This document shows positions 32,128 through 42,576 of a stretch of DNA of 42,746 nucleotides, piece after piece. How positions within the stretch are numbered: position 1 is the stretch's first letter; every line of letters begins with the position of its first letter. The stretch is from Bradyrhizobium jicamae. GTDB lineage: Bacteria > Pseudomonadota > Alphaproteobacteria > Rhizobiales > Xanthobacteraceae. The stretch spans positions 30,506-73,251 of the forward strand of contig NZ_LLXZ01000183.1 in assembly GCF_001440395.1 (NCBI RefSeq). Reading direction: 5' to 3'. A program made the translations under genes and the position numbers. The notes beneath the pieces were generated by a model. That model ran no database searches. It was not told the DNA's origin and saw nothing but the letters and a program-made list of their open reading frames with translations.

Positions 32128-32619
32128 ATGGCAGACGCACGGCGCGCACCGCTGAAGGACCAGACCGACATATCAGGCGCGCGCGCGCTGATCGTCGAGG
32201 CGCGATTCTATGACGATATCCAGGATGCGCTGCTCGAAGGTGCGGTTGCCGAGCTGAAGGCCGCCGGCGTAACGCATGATGTCATCACGGTTCCCGGCGC
32301 GCTGGAGATTCCGGCCGCAATCGCGATCGCGCTCGATGCCGCCGACAGGAACGGCAAGCCCTATGACGCAGCGATCGCGCTCGGTTGCGTGGTGCGCGGC
32401 GACACCATCCATTTCGAGATTGTCTCGATCGAATCCTCCCGCGCGCTGATGGATCTGGCGGTCGCGCGCAAGATGCCGCTCGGCAACGGCATCATTACGG
32501 TGAATACCGACGAGCAGGCCTGGGCGAGGGCGCGGGCCAGCGAACTCAACAAGGGCGGCGACGCCGCGCGCGCGGCGCTGGCGATGCTGCGGATCAAACG
32601 CCGGCTGGCAAAGGTCTGA
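32128..32619 (+). CDS. ribH: 6,7-dimethyl-8-ribityllumazine synthase
   Basis: A 163-residue enzyme making the lumazine precursor that RibE uses. Typical motifs: VPGALEIPAAI (about 57-67), GCVVRGDTIHFE (about 91-102) with the catalytic His, and GNGIITVNTDEQA. Length is normal for a subunit of the lumazine synthase capsid or pentamer. Its stop overlaps the nusB ATG (TGATG). Confidence 0.96.
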   Translation: MADARRAPLKDQTDISGARALIVEARFYDDIQDALLEGAVAELKAAGVTHDVITVPGALEIPAAIAIALDAADRNGKPYDAAIALGCVVRGDTIHFEIVSIESSRALMDLAVARKMPLGNGIITVNTDEQAWARARASELNKGGDAARAALAMLRIKRRLAKV

Positions 32620-33116
32620 TGATGGCGGATCAGAAAAAGCCCGCGAAAAGTCCCGACAAGAAAGCCAACCGCCGTGGCGCGGCGCGGCTGGCCGCCGTGC
32701 AGGCGCTGTACCAGATGGATATCGCGGGCGCAGGGATCAACGACATCTTCGCCGAGTTCGAGAGCCACTGGCTCGGCAACGAGGTCGAGGGCGACAAATA
32801 TCTGCCGGCGGAGGCCGCGTTTTTCCGCGACGTGGTATCGGGCGTGGTCCGCGACCAGGCTAGGCTCGATCCCCTGATCGACGATGCGTTGCAGAAGGGC
32901 TGGCCGCTAAAGCGGATCGACGCGATCTTGCGCGCGGTGCTGCGCGCCGGCTCCTACGAGCTGGAGCACCGCAAGGACGTGCCGGGCCGCGTGGTCGTAT
33001 CCGAATATGTCGACGTCGCGCATGCCTTCGTCGAAAAGGACGAGACCGGCATGGTCAACGCCGTGCTCGACCAGATCGCGCGCCAGTTCCGCTCCGACGA
33101 GTTCGCGCGTGGGTAG
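32619..33116 (+). CDS. nusB: Transcription antitermination factor NusB
   Basis: A 165-residue all-helical protein of the NusB fold. It binds boxA RNA with NusE/S10 in rRNA antitermination. The conserved start NRRGAARLAAVQALYQMD (residues 18-35) and end EYVDVAHAFVEKDETGMVNAVLD are intact. The ATG overlaps the ribH stop; a second ATG follows immediately, so the start may be one codon later. The ribH-nusB-thiL order is widespread. Confidence 0.95.
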   Translation: MMADQKKPAKSPDKKANRRGAARLAAVQALYQMDIAGAGINDIFAEFESHWLGNEVEGDKYLPAEAAFFRDVVSGVVRDQARLDPLIDDALQKGWPLKRIDAILRAVLRAGSYELEHRKDVPGRVVVSEYVDVAHAFVEKDETGMVNAVLDQIARQFRSDEFARG

Positions 33117-34101
33117 CGCCAAACCCGCGTCCAGCGAGGACTCGCTGATCGCGCGCTACTTCCGGCCGCTTGCAACCGATCCCGGCGCTTTCCGCCTCGA
33201 CGACGACGCCGCCGCGCTGAGGCCCGATGGCAACGACATCGTGGTGACGGTGGATGCCATCGTCGAAGGCGTGCATTTTCTGCCCGACGATCCGCCCGAG
33301 ACCGTCGCGCGCAAGGCGCTGCGGGTAAACCTCAGCGATCTCGCGGCGAAGGGGGCCAAGCCCGCTGGGTTCGTGCTGGCCCTGGCGCTCCGCAGTACCG
33401 ACGAAGCCTGGCTAAAGCCGTTCGCGGCAGCGCTCGGCGAGGACGCTGTGCAGTTCGGCTGTCCGCTGCTCGGCGGTGACACCGTGTCGACGCCGGGACC
33501 GCTGATGATCTCGGTCACCGCCTTCGGCCGCGTGCCGCCGGGCAGGATGGTTCATCGCAGCGGGGCCAAGGCTGGCGAGCGGGTGATGGTGACGGGCACG
33601 ATCGGCGACGCCGCGCTGGGGCTGGCAATCCTCAAGGGCGGGCAGATTCACGCCGCCACCGATAATGCCGTGCGGGAGCTGCTGGTCGGTCGCTATCGCG
33701 TGCCACAACCGCGCCTGGCGATGGCCGAGATCATCAGCGAATTCGCCAGCGCGTCGATGGACGTTTCCGATGGCCTCGCCGGTGATCTCACAAAGCTCTG
33801 CGGCGTGTCGGGCATCTCGGCCGTGATTGACCTGCAGCAAGTCCCGCTGTCCGGCCCGGCAGCGGATCTGGTGTCACGCGGCATTGTTGGAATGGAAACA
33901 TTGCTGGCCGGCGGCGACGACTACGAGATCCTGTGCACCGTGCCGGAGGACCGCGTCGACGCATTCGCGCAGGCTGCGCGGCGCGCCGGCATACCTGTCG
34001 GTTCCATCGGAACGGTGGTGGCGGGGAGCGCCGCCCCGAAGTTCGTCGACAAGGCGGGCAAAGAACTCGCGCTGGAGCGGCTGTCCTACAGCCACTTCTG
34101 A
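33109..34101 (+). CDS. thiL: Thiamine-monophosphate kinase
   Basis: A 330-residue PurM-like kinase that makes thiamine diphosphate from thiamine monophosphate and ATP. Motifs: SSEDSLIARYF start, DDAAAL, VDAIVEGVHF, NLSDLAAKGAKP (metal/substrate), GGDT and DVSDGLAGDL, and GGDDYEIL. The start is GTG 33109, overlapping nusB by eight bases; the longer frame upstream is internal to nusB. Last gene of the housekeeping run. Confidence 0.95.
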   Translation: MGSAKPASSEDSLIARYFRPLATDPGAFRLDDDAAALRPDGNDIVVTVDAIVEGVHFLPDDPPETVARKALRVNLSDLAAKGAKPAGFVLALALRSTDEAWLKPFAAALGEDAVQFGCPLLGGDTVSTPGPLMISVTAFGRVPPGRMVHRSGAKAGERVMVTGTIGDAALGLAILKGGQIHAATDNAVRELLVGRYRVPQPRLAMAEIISEFASASMDVSDGLAGDLTKLCGVSGISAVIDLQQVPLSGPAADLVSRGIVGMETLLAGGDDYEILCTVPEDRVDAFAQAARRAGIPVGSIGTVVAGSAAPKFVDKAGKELALERLSYSHF

Positions 34102-34344
34102 CGGCAGGCAGGCTGCGCCTTCCGCGGTGGTCCCGCCGCGCGGCAAATTTTTAGACTGATTACCGGTGATTCCTTTCAAAATTAGACGGTTTTTGCCCCA
34201 GGTGGCGTTGCGCCGGGAAGGCGATTTTGGCAAGGTCCCGCCGATTTGAGGTCACCCTTTTGGGGAGGGTAGACTTCCTAAATAATGCGCCGGCCGCGCT
34301 CGCGGGATGGCGTGGGGCGGAAACGAGCATCTGAGGCAAATTCA

Positions 34345-36465
<2,121 letters not shown>

Positions 36466-36485
36466 GCGGCGAGCTGATCGAAACG

Positions 36486-36516
36486 AAAACCCCGCGGTGC
36501 GAGCCGCGGGGTTTTT
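36486..36516 (+). terminator. Rho-independent terminator of hppA
   Basis: AAAACCCCGCGG, loop TGCGAG, CCGCGGGGTTTTT. Perfect stem with a T-run 20 bases after the hppA stop. Nearly the same structure, preceded by the same GATCGAAACGAA, recurs at 36770-36800. Confidence 0.92.
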
Positions 36517-36566
36517 GCTTGGCATGAAACTCGTTCGCTGTATGCGGACAACACGGAGACCAATCT

Positions 36567-36722
36567 ATGTCGCTCTCATCTGCCCGGAATTATGCACTTC
36601 GCGCCTCCAAGTCGCAGGACCAGAAGGAGGCCATCGAGTTGCTGTCCAAGGCCATTCTGGAACTGGCTTTGTCAATTGAAGCCACTGACGCGAAGGTCAA
36701 GAAGATCAACAAATCGTCCTAG
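36567..36722 (+). CDS. 51-residue helical small protein
   Basis: MSLSSARNYALRASKSQDQK begins a 51-residue protein with a GGAGA ribosome site eight bases before the ATG. It is predicted to be an amphipathic helix (QKEAIELLSKAILELALSIEA), ending in a Lys-rich tail. No family recognised. It is framed by two near-identical terminators, which suggests a separate small transcription unit. It could interact with proteins or membrane; that is a guess. Confidence 0.65.
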   Translation: MSLSSARNYALRASKSQDQKEAIELLSKAILELALSIEATDAKVKKINKSS

Positions 36723-36769
36723 GGAATTATGCGTAGCGATCCATCTCCGCCCGTCGGATCGAAACGAAG

Positions 36770-36800
36770 AAACCCCGCGGCGCGCGGGCCGCGGGGTTTA
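36770..36800 (-). terminator. Terminator after the Bug-type gene, also facing the microgene
   Basis: AAACCCCGCGG and CCGCGGGGTTT pair across CGCGCGGG. On the minus strand it is followed by TTTCTTCGTTTC, and it lies 52 bases after the stop of the binding-protein gene. On the plus strand it can also end the 51-residue gene (short TTTATT). Confidence 0.75.
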
Positions 36801-36851
36801 TTGGATGTCCCGGATATCGCTGCGCACATCCGGGCTACGCGAATTACGCGA

Positions 36852-37856
36852 TCAATTCACGTCCATCTGCAGGCCTTCGCGCTTGATGATCTCGCCGAAC
36901 TTTGCCGTCTCGGCCTGCACGAAGTCAGAGAACTGCTGCGGCGTGCCCCAGTCGGCGGTGGCGCCCATATTGCCGATGGTCTTCTTGACGTCATCGCGCG
37001 CCAGCATCGCCTTGATCTCCTTGTTGAGCGCCTCGACGGCGGGAGCGGGCGCGGCCTTCGGCAGGAAGATGCCGAACCAGGAGGAGACGTCGAACTTCGC
37101 AAGCTCGGGCACGCCCTCGCGCATGGTCGGGATGTTGGGCGCCGCCGGGGTACGTTCGGGCGTCGTCACGCAAAGCGCGGTGAGCTTGCCTTCCTGGGTC
37201 TGCGGCAGCGTGGGATAGAGGTTGTCGAACAGGATCTGGATGTCGCCGGCCAGCGCCGCCTGCAGCGCCGGGCCCGCGCCGCGGAACGGCACATGCACCA
37301 TCTTCAGGCCTGTGAGTTGCAGGAACCAGGCGCCGGTGAGGTGAGGGCTCTGCCCGACACCGGAGGAGCCGTAGGTCAGCTTGTCCGGATTGGCCTTGAT
37401 GTAGGCGATCAACTCTGGGATCGACTTGATGCCGGTCGACGGATGCGCCGACACGATGTTCGGAATCCGGATCATGTTGCTGACCGGCTGCAACTGATCG
37501 GCCTTGTAGGTCATGTTGCGGAAGATGCTGTAGGCGATCGCGTTCGGACCGGGATTGCCGACCAGGATGACGTGGCCATCAGCCTTGCCTCGCACGGCTT
37601 CGGCGGTGCCGATGGTGCCGCCGCCGCCGGAGCGATTTTCGACAACGGCAGATTGGCCCCACGCGGTCTGCAGATGCGCAGCCAGCAACCGTCCCATCAC
37701 GTCGGTGCTGCCGCCGGCCGCTGCCGGTACGATGAGACGCACGGTCTCGGTCGGGCGCCAGTCGGAGCCGAAGCTCGAGCGCGGCAAGATTGCCGCCGCC
37801 GAAACGGCTGCAGCTCCGGTCAAAACGCGGCGTCGAGAAATAGCTTTAATCGTCAC
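36852..37856 (-). CDS. Bug-family (tripartite tricarboxylate-type) binding protein
   Basis: A 334-residue precursor starting at GTG after GGGAGTGAA. A Tat-type leader, SRRRVLTGAAAVSAAAILP, covers residues 7-25. The mature protein begins RPTETVRLIVPAAAGGSTDVMGRLLA, the Bug/TctC hallmark (first loop binding the carboxylate ligand), and has the MVHVPFRGAGPALQAALAGDI segment. It binds a small organic acid in the periplasm. No TctA/TctB membrane genes are adjacent, which is usual for the many orphan Bug proteins. The open frame continues 18 residues upstream but without a start context. Confidence 0.9.
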   Translation of the reverse strand: MTIKAISRRRVLTGAAAVSAAAILPRSSFGSDWRPTETVRLIVPAAAGGSTDVMGRLLAAHLQTAWGQSAVVENRSGGGGTIGTAEAVRGKADGHVILVGNPGPNAIAYSIFRNMTYKADQLQPVSNMIRIPNIVSAHPSTGIKSIPELIAYIKANPDKLTYGSSGVGQSPHLTGAWFLQLTGLKMVHVPFRGAGPALQAALAGDIQILFDNLYPTLPQTQEGKLTALCVTTPERTPAAPNIPTMREGVPELAKFDVSSWFGIFLPKAAPAPAVEALNKEIKAMLARDDVKKTIGNMGATADWGTPQQFSDFVQAETAKFGEIIKREGLQMDVN

Positions 37857-37983
37857 AAGTTCACTCCCTGCTTTGGATTCTTGTTGGCAGGGACCGTAGG
37901 CAGCGCGCACGCGGAGAGCAAGCGGGCGACTTGGCGCAGGATTTCCGCGCCACGGAACAGAGTGAATTTGAGCTTACCGGGCT

Positions 37984-38469
37984 CTAGTTGAAGCTGAGCA
38001 GCTTGAACAGCGGCGTCAGGTAGCTGAGCTCCTGGCCGGAGGTGGGCGTGGTGCGGCTGATGAAGTCGAAGATCTTGCCGTCCTGCAAGCCGTAATTGGC
38101 AAGCCGCTGCACCTGGCGGTTCTTGTCGAAATAGATCGCGATCACGCGCTGGTCGACGACCTGCTGATTCATGAAGGCGACTTTGCGCTCGGAGCGCTGC
38201 GAGATGTAATAGAACACCTCGCCGTTCAGGGTCGCCACCGTGGACGGCGTTCCCATCACGATCAGCACCTGATCCTGGCTGGCGCCGATCGGAATCTGCT
38301 CCAGCGCGTTGGGCGGCAGGATATAGCCCTTCTGGAACTGCTCGCCGGTGCATCCGGCCAGCGCCGCGCAGACCAATGCCACGGCTGCCGCCGCGCGAAA
38401 ACCGCGCCGGCGTGCGGACAGGCGGCACGGCGAGGGCACGCTGGTGCTCAGGTGGCTCATTTTCGTCAT
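37984..38469 (-). CDS. bamE: Outer-membrane assembly lipoprotein BamE
   Basis: A 161-residue lipoprotein with a long basic N-region and lipobox LAGC (Cys about 39), then YILPPNALEQIPIGASQDQVLIVMGTPS, the SmpA/BamE pattern. It belongs to the BAM complex that inserts beta-barrel proteins. The start is uncertain: MTKMSHLS at 38469 is chosen, with an ATG three codons later possible and a longer frame unlikely. Divergent from the cytochrome bc1 chaperone gene, the common alphaproteobacterial arrangement. Confidence 0.88.
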   Translation of the reverse strand: MTKMSHLSTSVPSPCRLSARRRGFRAAAAVALVCAALAGCTGEQFQKGYILPPNALEQIPIGASQDQVLIVMGTPSTVATLNGEVFYYISQRSERKVAFMNQQVVDQRVIAIYFDKNRQVQRLANYGLQDGKIFDFISRTTPTSGQELSYLTPLFKLLSFN

Positions 38470-38588
38470 GTCAGGAATTAGCCCATCCTCTTGCATCGCG
38501 CGGTGCGTTGACGTACCGGGCAGAACGCTGGATTGCAACATGCGGGCTCCGGGCAAAGAATCTGGAAGGCTCGCTCGCGGAACCCACA

Positions 38589-39140
38589 ATGCTTTGGCCG
38601 TTCAATCACTTCAGGAAACCCCGGCCGCCGTTGCGCGGCACCATCGAGGCCATCTATGGCATGATCGTGACGCAGGCGCGAGAACCGTTGTTTTATCGGG
38701 ACTTTGGGGTTCCGGACACGGTTAACGGCCGTTTTGACCTGCTTCTGGTCCATTTGTGGCTGATCCTCCGGCGGTTGAAATCGGTCGAGGGGACCACGGC
38801 CCTGTCGCAGGGGCTGTTCGACCATTTTTGCAACGATATGGACGATAATCTGCGCGAGATGGGGGTCAGTGACCTCAAGGTGCCGAAACGGATGCAGGCC
38901 TTCGGCGAGGCCTTCTATGGCCGGACGGCGGCCTATGACATGGCGCTGACCGAGGGCCGAGAGGCGCTGGCGCAAGCAATGTGCAAGAATATCCTGAACG
39001 GCGAGCACATCGAAAAGGCCCGGCTGCTTGCCGCCTATGCCGAATCGGCGATCATCACCCTGGATGGCTTTGACGAGGCGACGCTGCTGAGCGGTTCGGC
39101 CAGGTTTCCCGTGCCGGAGAAGGCGGGCGCACAGCCATGA
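38589..39140 (+). CDS. Ubiquinol-cytochrome c chaperone family protein (CBP3/UQCC1-like)
   Basis: A 183-residue protein of the ubiquinol-cytochrome c chaperone family. The conserved core is AREPLFYRDFGVPDTVNGRF through LFDHFCNDMDDNLREMGVSDL (about 28-100) and MQAFGEAFYGRTAAYD. In mitochondria CBP3/UQCC1 helps cytochrome b production; a role in bc1 complex assembly is inferred for bacteria. The ATG is inside a longer shadow frame. It overlaps the YceD-family gene (ATGA), so both are coupled. Confidence 0.88.
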   Translation: MLWPFNHFRKPRPPLRGTIEAIYGMIVTQAREPLFYRDFGVPDTVNGRFDLLLVHLWLILRRLKSVEGTTALSQGLFDHFCNDMDDNLREMGVSDLKVPKRMQAFGEAFYGRTAAYDMALTEGREALAQAMCKNILNGEHIEKARLLAAYAESAIITLDGFDEATLLSGSARFPVPEKAGAQP

Positions 39141-39721
39141 ACAAGACCGGCACAGAGAAGCCCGACCCGTGGCGCGTTCCCGTTGCCGTCGCGCAGATCC
39201 CCGAGACGGGCCTGCATCGCGACATCGAGGCCGATCAGGCTATCCGTAACGCGATGGCCGAAATGGGAGGCCTGCGGGAAGTGCTGTCGGCGCAGGCCAC
39301 GTTCGACGTCACGCCAAAGAGCGGCGGCCGCTTCCACGTCGCCGGCCACGTGCGGGCACGCATCGGCCAGACCTGCGTGGTCACGCTGGAGGAGATCGAG
39401 AACGACATCGATGAGCCGATTGATCTGATCTTCGCGCCGCCCGAGCAGATCCCGCAGATGGCCGCGCTGGTCGACGAGGCCGAGGAGAGCGACGAGGAGA
39501 CGCCCGATCCGCCCGAGCCGATCGAGAACGGCATGATCGACCTCGGCAGGGTTGCCACTGATGCGTTGTATCTCGCGGTCGATCCCTATCCGCGCAAGCC
39601 CGGAGCCGTATTCGAGCCGGTGGTTGAAGCCGCCGATCCCGAAGATCATCCGTTCGCGGCGCTGAAGGCGCTCAAGGTAGAGCCGAAAAAACCTCGCTCC
39701 AGGAAGCCCAAAGGCAAGTAG
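39137..39721 (+). CDS. YceD family (DUF177) protein
   Basis: A 194-residue protein of the DUF177/YceD family, with the usual HVAGHVRARIGQTCVVTLEEI (about 62-82) and a very acidic middle (DEAEESDEETPDPPEP). YceD is linked to 23S rRNA accumulation in bacteria and plants. In many bacteria it lies beside rpmF and plsX; here plsX follows after a 300-base gap and no rpmF is seen. Confidence 0.85.
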   Translation: MNKTGTEKPDPWRVPVAVAQIPETGLHRDIEADQAIRNAMAEMGGLREVLSAQATFDVTPKSGGRFHVAGHVRARIGQTCVVTLEEIENDIDEPIDLIFAPPEQIPQMAALVDEAEESDEETPDPPEPIENGMIDLGRVATDALYLAVDPYPRKPGAVFEPVVEAADPEDHPFAALKALKVEPKKPRSRKPKGK

Positions 39722-40021
39722 CCGGCAGTTAAAGTGCCTGGCGAGGCTGCCGCCAATTTGAGGCAGCTCTGATGGCCGCTCAAAAATACCCCGTAAGGCA
39801 TTGATTTGTCTAACTATATCTTGCCTTCTTGATTTCGGGCCACACAGCTTCCCTTTCGCCAAAAGAGGGTGGCCAAGAGGTTGTGTCGGGGCGCGGAAAC
39901 GCTATTGTCGCGGCCCGACGGGGGCGCGGGTTGCGTTTCGCCGAGCGCCGCGTAGGCGGTGCCATTCCAGTGCGCGGCCGGCTCTACGAGGGCCGCGAGA
40001 GATCAGGTTTCCGGGACATTC
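39722..40021 (+). promoter_or_regulatory. 300-base spacer before plsX
   Basis: No convincing gene. An AT-rich patch at 39801-39835 (TTGATTTGTCTAACTATATC) is the best promoter candidate for plsX. A GC-rich stretch follows whose open frames look like chance. No -35/-10 pair can be fixed with confidence. Confidence 0.35.
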
Positions 40022-41077
40022 ATGCCGCAAAAGGTTCGAATCGCGCTTGACGCCATGGGCGGCGATGTCGGCGCATCGGTCGTCATTCCCGGCGCCGCAA
40101 TCTCTTTGAAACGGCATCCCGATAGCGAATTCCTGCTTTATGGCGACAGCAAGCTGATCGACGCAGAATTGGCGAAACACCCCGCACTGAAGGCGGCTTC
40201 GCGCGTTATCCATACCGACGTGGCGATCAGCAATGACGACAAGCCGAGCCACGCGCTGCGGCGCGGCCGCAAGACCTCCTCGATGTGGCTTGCGATCGAT
40301 GCGGTAAAGCGGGGCGAGGCGGATGTCGTGGTTTCCGCCGGCAACACCGGTGCGCTCATGGCGATGGCGCGGCTCCACTTGCGCACACTGCCCGGCATCG
40401 ACCGTCCGGCAATCGCGGCGCTTTGGCCGACCGTGCGCGGCGATACCGTCGTGCTCGATCTCGGCGCATCGATCGGTGGCGATGCTCACCATCTGGTGTC
40501 GCTGGCGGAGATGGGCGGCGCGATGGCGAGCGTTCTGTTCAACATCGAGCGTCCGACCGTCGGGCTGCTCAATATCGGCCGTGAAGAGATGAAGGGACAC
40601 GAGGAAATCCGTGAGGCGGCGGAGCGGTTGCGGGCGATGAAGCTGCCGCAGCTCAATTATGTCGGCTTCGTCGAGAGCGATGACATCGGCAGGGGAGCGG
40701 TCGATGTGGTCGTGACCGAAGGCTTTTCCGGCAATATCGCGCTGAAGGCGGCCGAAGGGACCGCGCGGCAGATGTCGGAATTCCTGCGTAACGCCCTGAC
40801 GCAAAACTGGCTGAGACGTATCGGCTATCTCCTTGCCCGCGGCGCCTTTCAGGCGCTGCGCGCCAAGATGGACCCCAATAAATCCAATGGTGGTATGCTG
40901 CTTGGACTGAAAGGGTTGGTTGTCAAAAGCCATGGCGGAACCAACTCCGAAGGCTTTGCGTACGCAGTCGACGTTGGCTATGAGATGGTCCGCTGCGATC
41001 TCCTCACCAAGATCACTCAGATGATAAATAGCGACGGTAGTGCGCTGGCACAGACCGCGCAGGAGGCTGTCTCGTGA
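40022..41077 (+). CDS. plsX: Phosphate acyltransferase PlsX
   Basis: A 351-residue enzyme making acyl-phosphate from acyl-ACP for phospholipid synthesis. It begins RIALDAMGGDVG, with SAGNTGALMAMA (about 107-118) and VTEGFSGNIALKAAEG (about 234-249) conserved. The ATG at 40022 was chosen by family start; the open frame extends 21 codons upstream. Its stop overlaps the fabH GTG by four bases, the classic plsX-fabH pair. Confidence 0.96.
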   Translation: MPQKVRIALDAMGGDVGASVVIPGAAISLKRHPDSEFLLYGDSKLIDAELAKHPALKAASRVIHTDVAISNDDKPSHALRRGRKTSSMWLAIDAVKRGEADVVVSAGNTGALMAMARLHLRTLPGIDRPAIAALWPTVRGDTVVLDLGASIGGDAHHLVSLAEMGGAMASVLFNIERPTVGLLNIGREEMKGHEEIREAAERLRAMKLPQLNYVGFVESDDIGRGAVDVVVTEGFSGNIALKAAEGTARQMSEFLRNALTQNWLRRIGYLLARGAFQALRAKMDPNKSNGGMLLGLKGLVVKSHGGTNSEGFAYAVDVGYEMVRCDLLTKITQMINSDGSALAQTAQEAVS

Positions 41078-42051
41078 CTGCGAAACGTTCGGTCGTACTG
41101 GGCTGCGGCTCTTATCTGCCGCAGAAGGTGCTGACCAATGCGGAACTCGCCGCCCGTATAGATACGTCGGACGAGTGGATCGTGCAGCGTACCGGCATCC
41201 GGGAGCGGCATATCGCGGCCGAGGGCGAGTTCACCTCGCACCTGGCGGTCAACGCCGCGCGCGCAGCGCTGGAGCATGCCGGCCTCGACGCCCAGGCGAT
41301 CGACCTGATCGTGCTGGCGACCTCGACGCCGGACAACACCTTTCCGGCGAGCGCGGTTGCGGTCCAGAATGAGCTCGGGATCCACCATGGCGCCGCCTTC
41401 GATCTGCAGGCGGTGTGCTCCGGCTTCGTCTTCGCGCTCGCCACCGCCGACAATTTCCTGCGCTCAGGCGCCTACAAGCGTGCGCTGGTGATCGGCGCCG
41501 AAACCTTCTCGCGCATTCTCGACTGGAACGACCGCGGCACCTGCGTGCTGTTCGGCGATGGCGCGGGTGCGATCGTGCTCGAGGCGCAGGACCAGCCGGG
41601 CCTGCCTTCCGACCGCGGCGTGCTGACGACGCATCTGCGCTCGGACGGCCGGCACAAGGCAAAGTTGTTCGTCGACGGCGGTCCTTCCAGCACCCAGACC
41701 GTCGGGCATCTCCGGATGGAAGGGCGCGAAGTGTTCAAGCACGCGGTCGGCATGATCACGGACGTGATCGTGGACGCCTTCAATGCGACGGGAACCAGCG
41801 CCGAGGACATCGACTGGTTCATTCCGCACCAGGCCAACAAGCGAATCATCGATGCTTCAGCGCACAAGCTTCATATTGCGCCGCAGAAGGTGGTGCTGAC
41901 CGTGGATCAGCACGGCAATACTTCGGCGGCGTCGATTCCGCTGGCGCTTTCGGTTGCCGTCAAGGACGGGCGCGTGAAGAAGGGCGATCTGGTGCTGTTT
42001 GAAGCCATGGGCGGCGGCTTCACCTGGGGTTCCGCCCTCGTGCGCTGGTAA
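41074..42051 (+). CDS. fabH: 3-oxoacyl-ACP synthase III
   Basis: A 325-residue thiolase-fold enzyme that starts fatty-acid chains from acetyl-CoA and malonyl-ACP. The triad is Cys115 (LQAVCSGF), His252 (IPHQANKRI) and Asn282 (GNTSAAS), all present. GTG start overlapping plsX. The following 131-base gap carries the ihfA promoter or read-through region. Confidence 0.97.
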   Translation: MTAKRSVVLGCGSYLPQKVLTNAELAARIDTSDEWIVQRTGIRERHIAAEGEFTSHLAVNAARAALEHAGLDAQAIDLIVLATSTPDNTFPASAVAVQNELGIHHGAAFDLQAVCSGFVFALATADNFLRSGAYKRALVIGAETFSRILDWNDRGTCVLFGDGAGAIVLEAQDQPGLPSDRGVLTTHLRSDGRHKAKLFVDGGPSSTQTVGHLRMEGREVFKHAVGMITDVIVDAFNATGTSAEDIDWFIPHQANKRIIDASAHKLHIAPQKVVLTVDQHGNTSAASIPLALSVAVKDGRVKKGDLVLFEAMGGGFTWGSALVRW

Positions 42052-42182
42052 GCGCCGGGTAAAACCGCCGATTAAAATTGTGGCCGTCTTCATGCGTCTG
42101 CATGATGCTCGCTGTTGACCATTGCGAGCTAACCTCCTAATTTCAGGCAATAAATTTGTTCGCCGAGAGTGCGGGGCAGGCG

Positions 42183-42512
42183 ATGACCGGGACCGGAAAA
42201 ACAGTCACACGTGTCGATCTATGCGAGGCGGTCTACCAGAAGGTGGGCCTGTCGCGAACGGAATCGTCCGCGTTTGTTGAACTCGTTTTGAAAGAAATCA
42301 CCGATTGCCTGGAGAAAGGCGAGACGGTGAAGCTGTCGTCGTTCGGCTCGTTCATGGTGCGCAAGAAGGGACAGCGGATCGGACGTAACCCGAAGACCGG
42401 TACTGAAGTGCCGATCTCACCGCGTCGTGTGATGGTGTTCAAGCCATCGGCGATTCTGAAGCAGCGCATCAACGGCCATGCGGTGGGCAACGGCGAAAGC
42501 AAGGCCGATTAG
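42183..42512 (+). CDS. ihfA: Integration host factor subunit alpha
   Basis: A 109-residue DNA-bending protein of the HU/IHF fold, partner of IhfB. The arm and its tip read RKKGQRIGRNPKTGTEVPISPRRVMVFKPS (about 60-90), including the GRNPKTG motif and the Pro that intercalates at the bend. The ATG at 42183, after GGGGCAGG, is preferred over a TTG nine codons upstream. ihfA followed by a MerR-type gene downstream of fabH is a common alphaproteobacterial order. Confidence 0.95.
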   Translation: MTGTGKTVTRVDLCEAVYQKVGLSRTESSAFVELVLKEITDCLEKGETVKLSSFGSFMVRKKGQRIGRNPKTGTEVPISPRRVMVFKPSAILKQRINGHAVGNGESKAD

Positions 42513-42576
42513 CGAGATCGCGTAGCAAGGCGAGTACTGCGTCTTCACCAACCAGATGAGTTGAGAGGAGTGGCAT

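Noticed and set aside
39829..40050. 73-codon frame before plsX
   Set aside because: Overlaps the plsX start in another frame, Arg/Gly-rich composition, no ribosome site.
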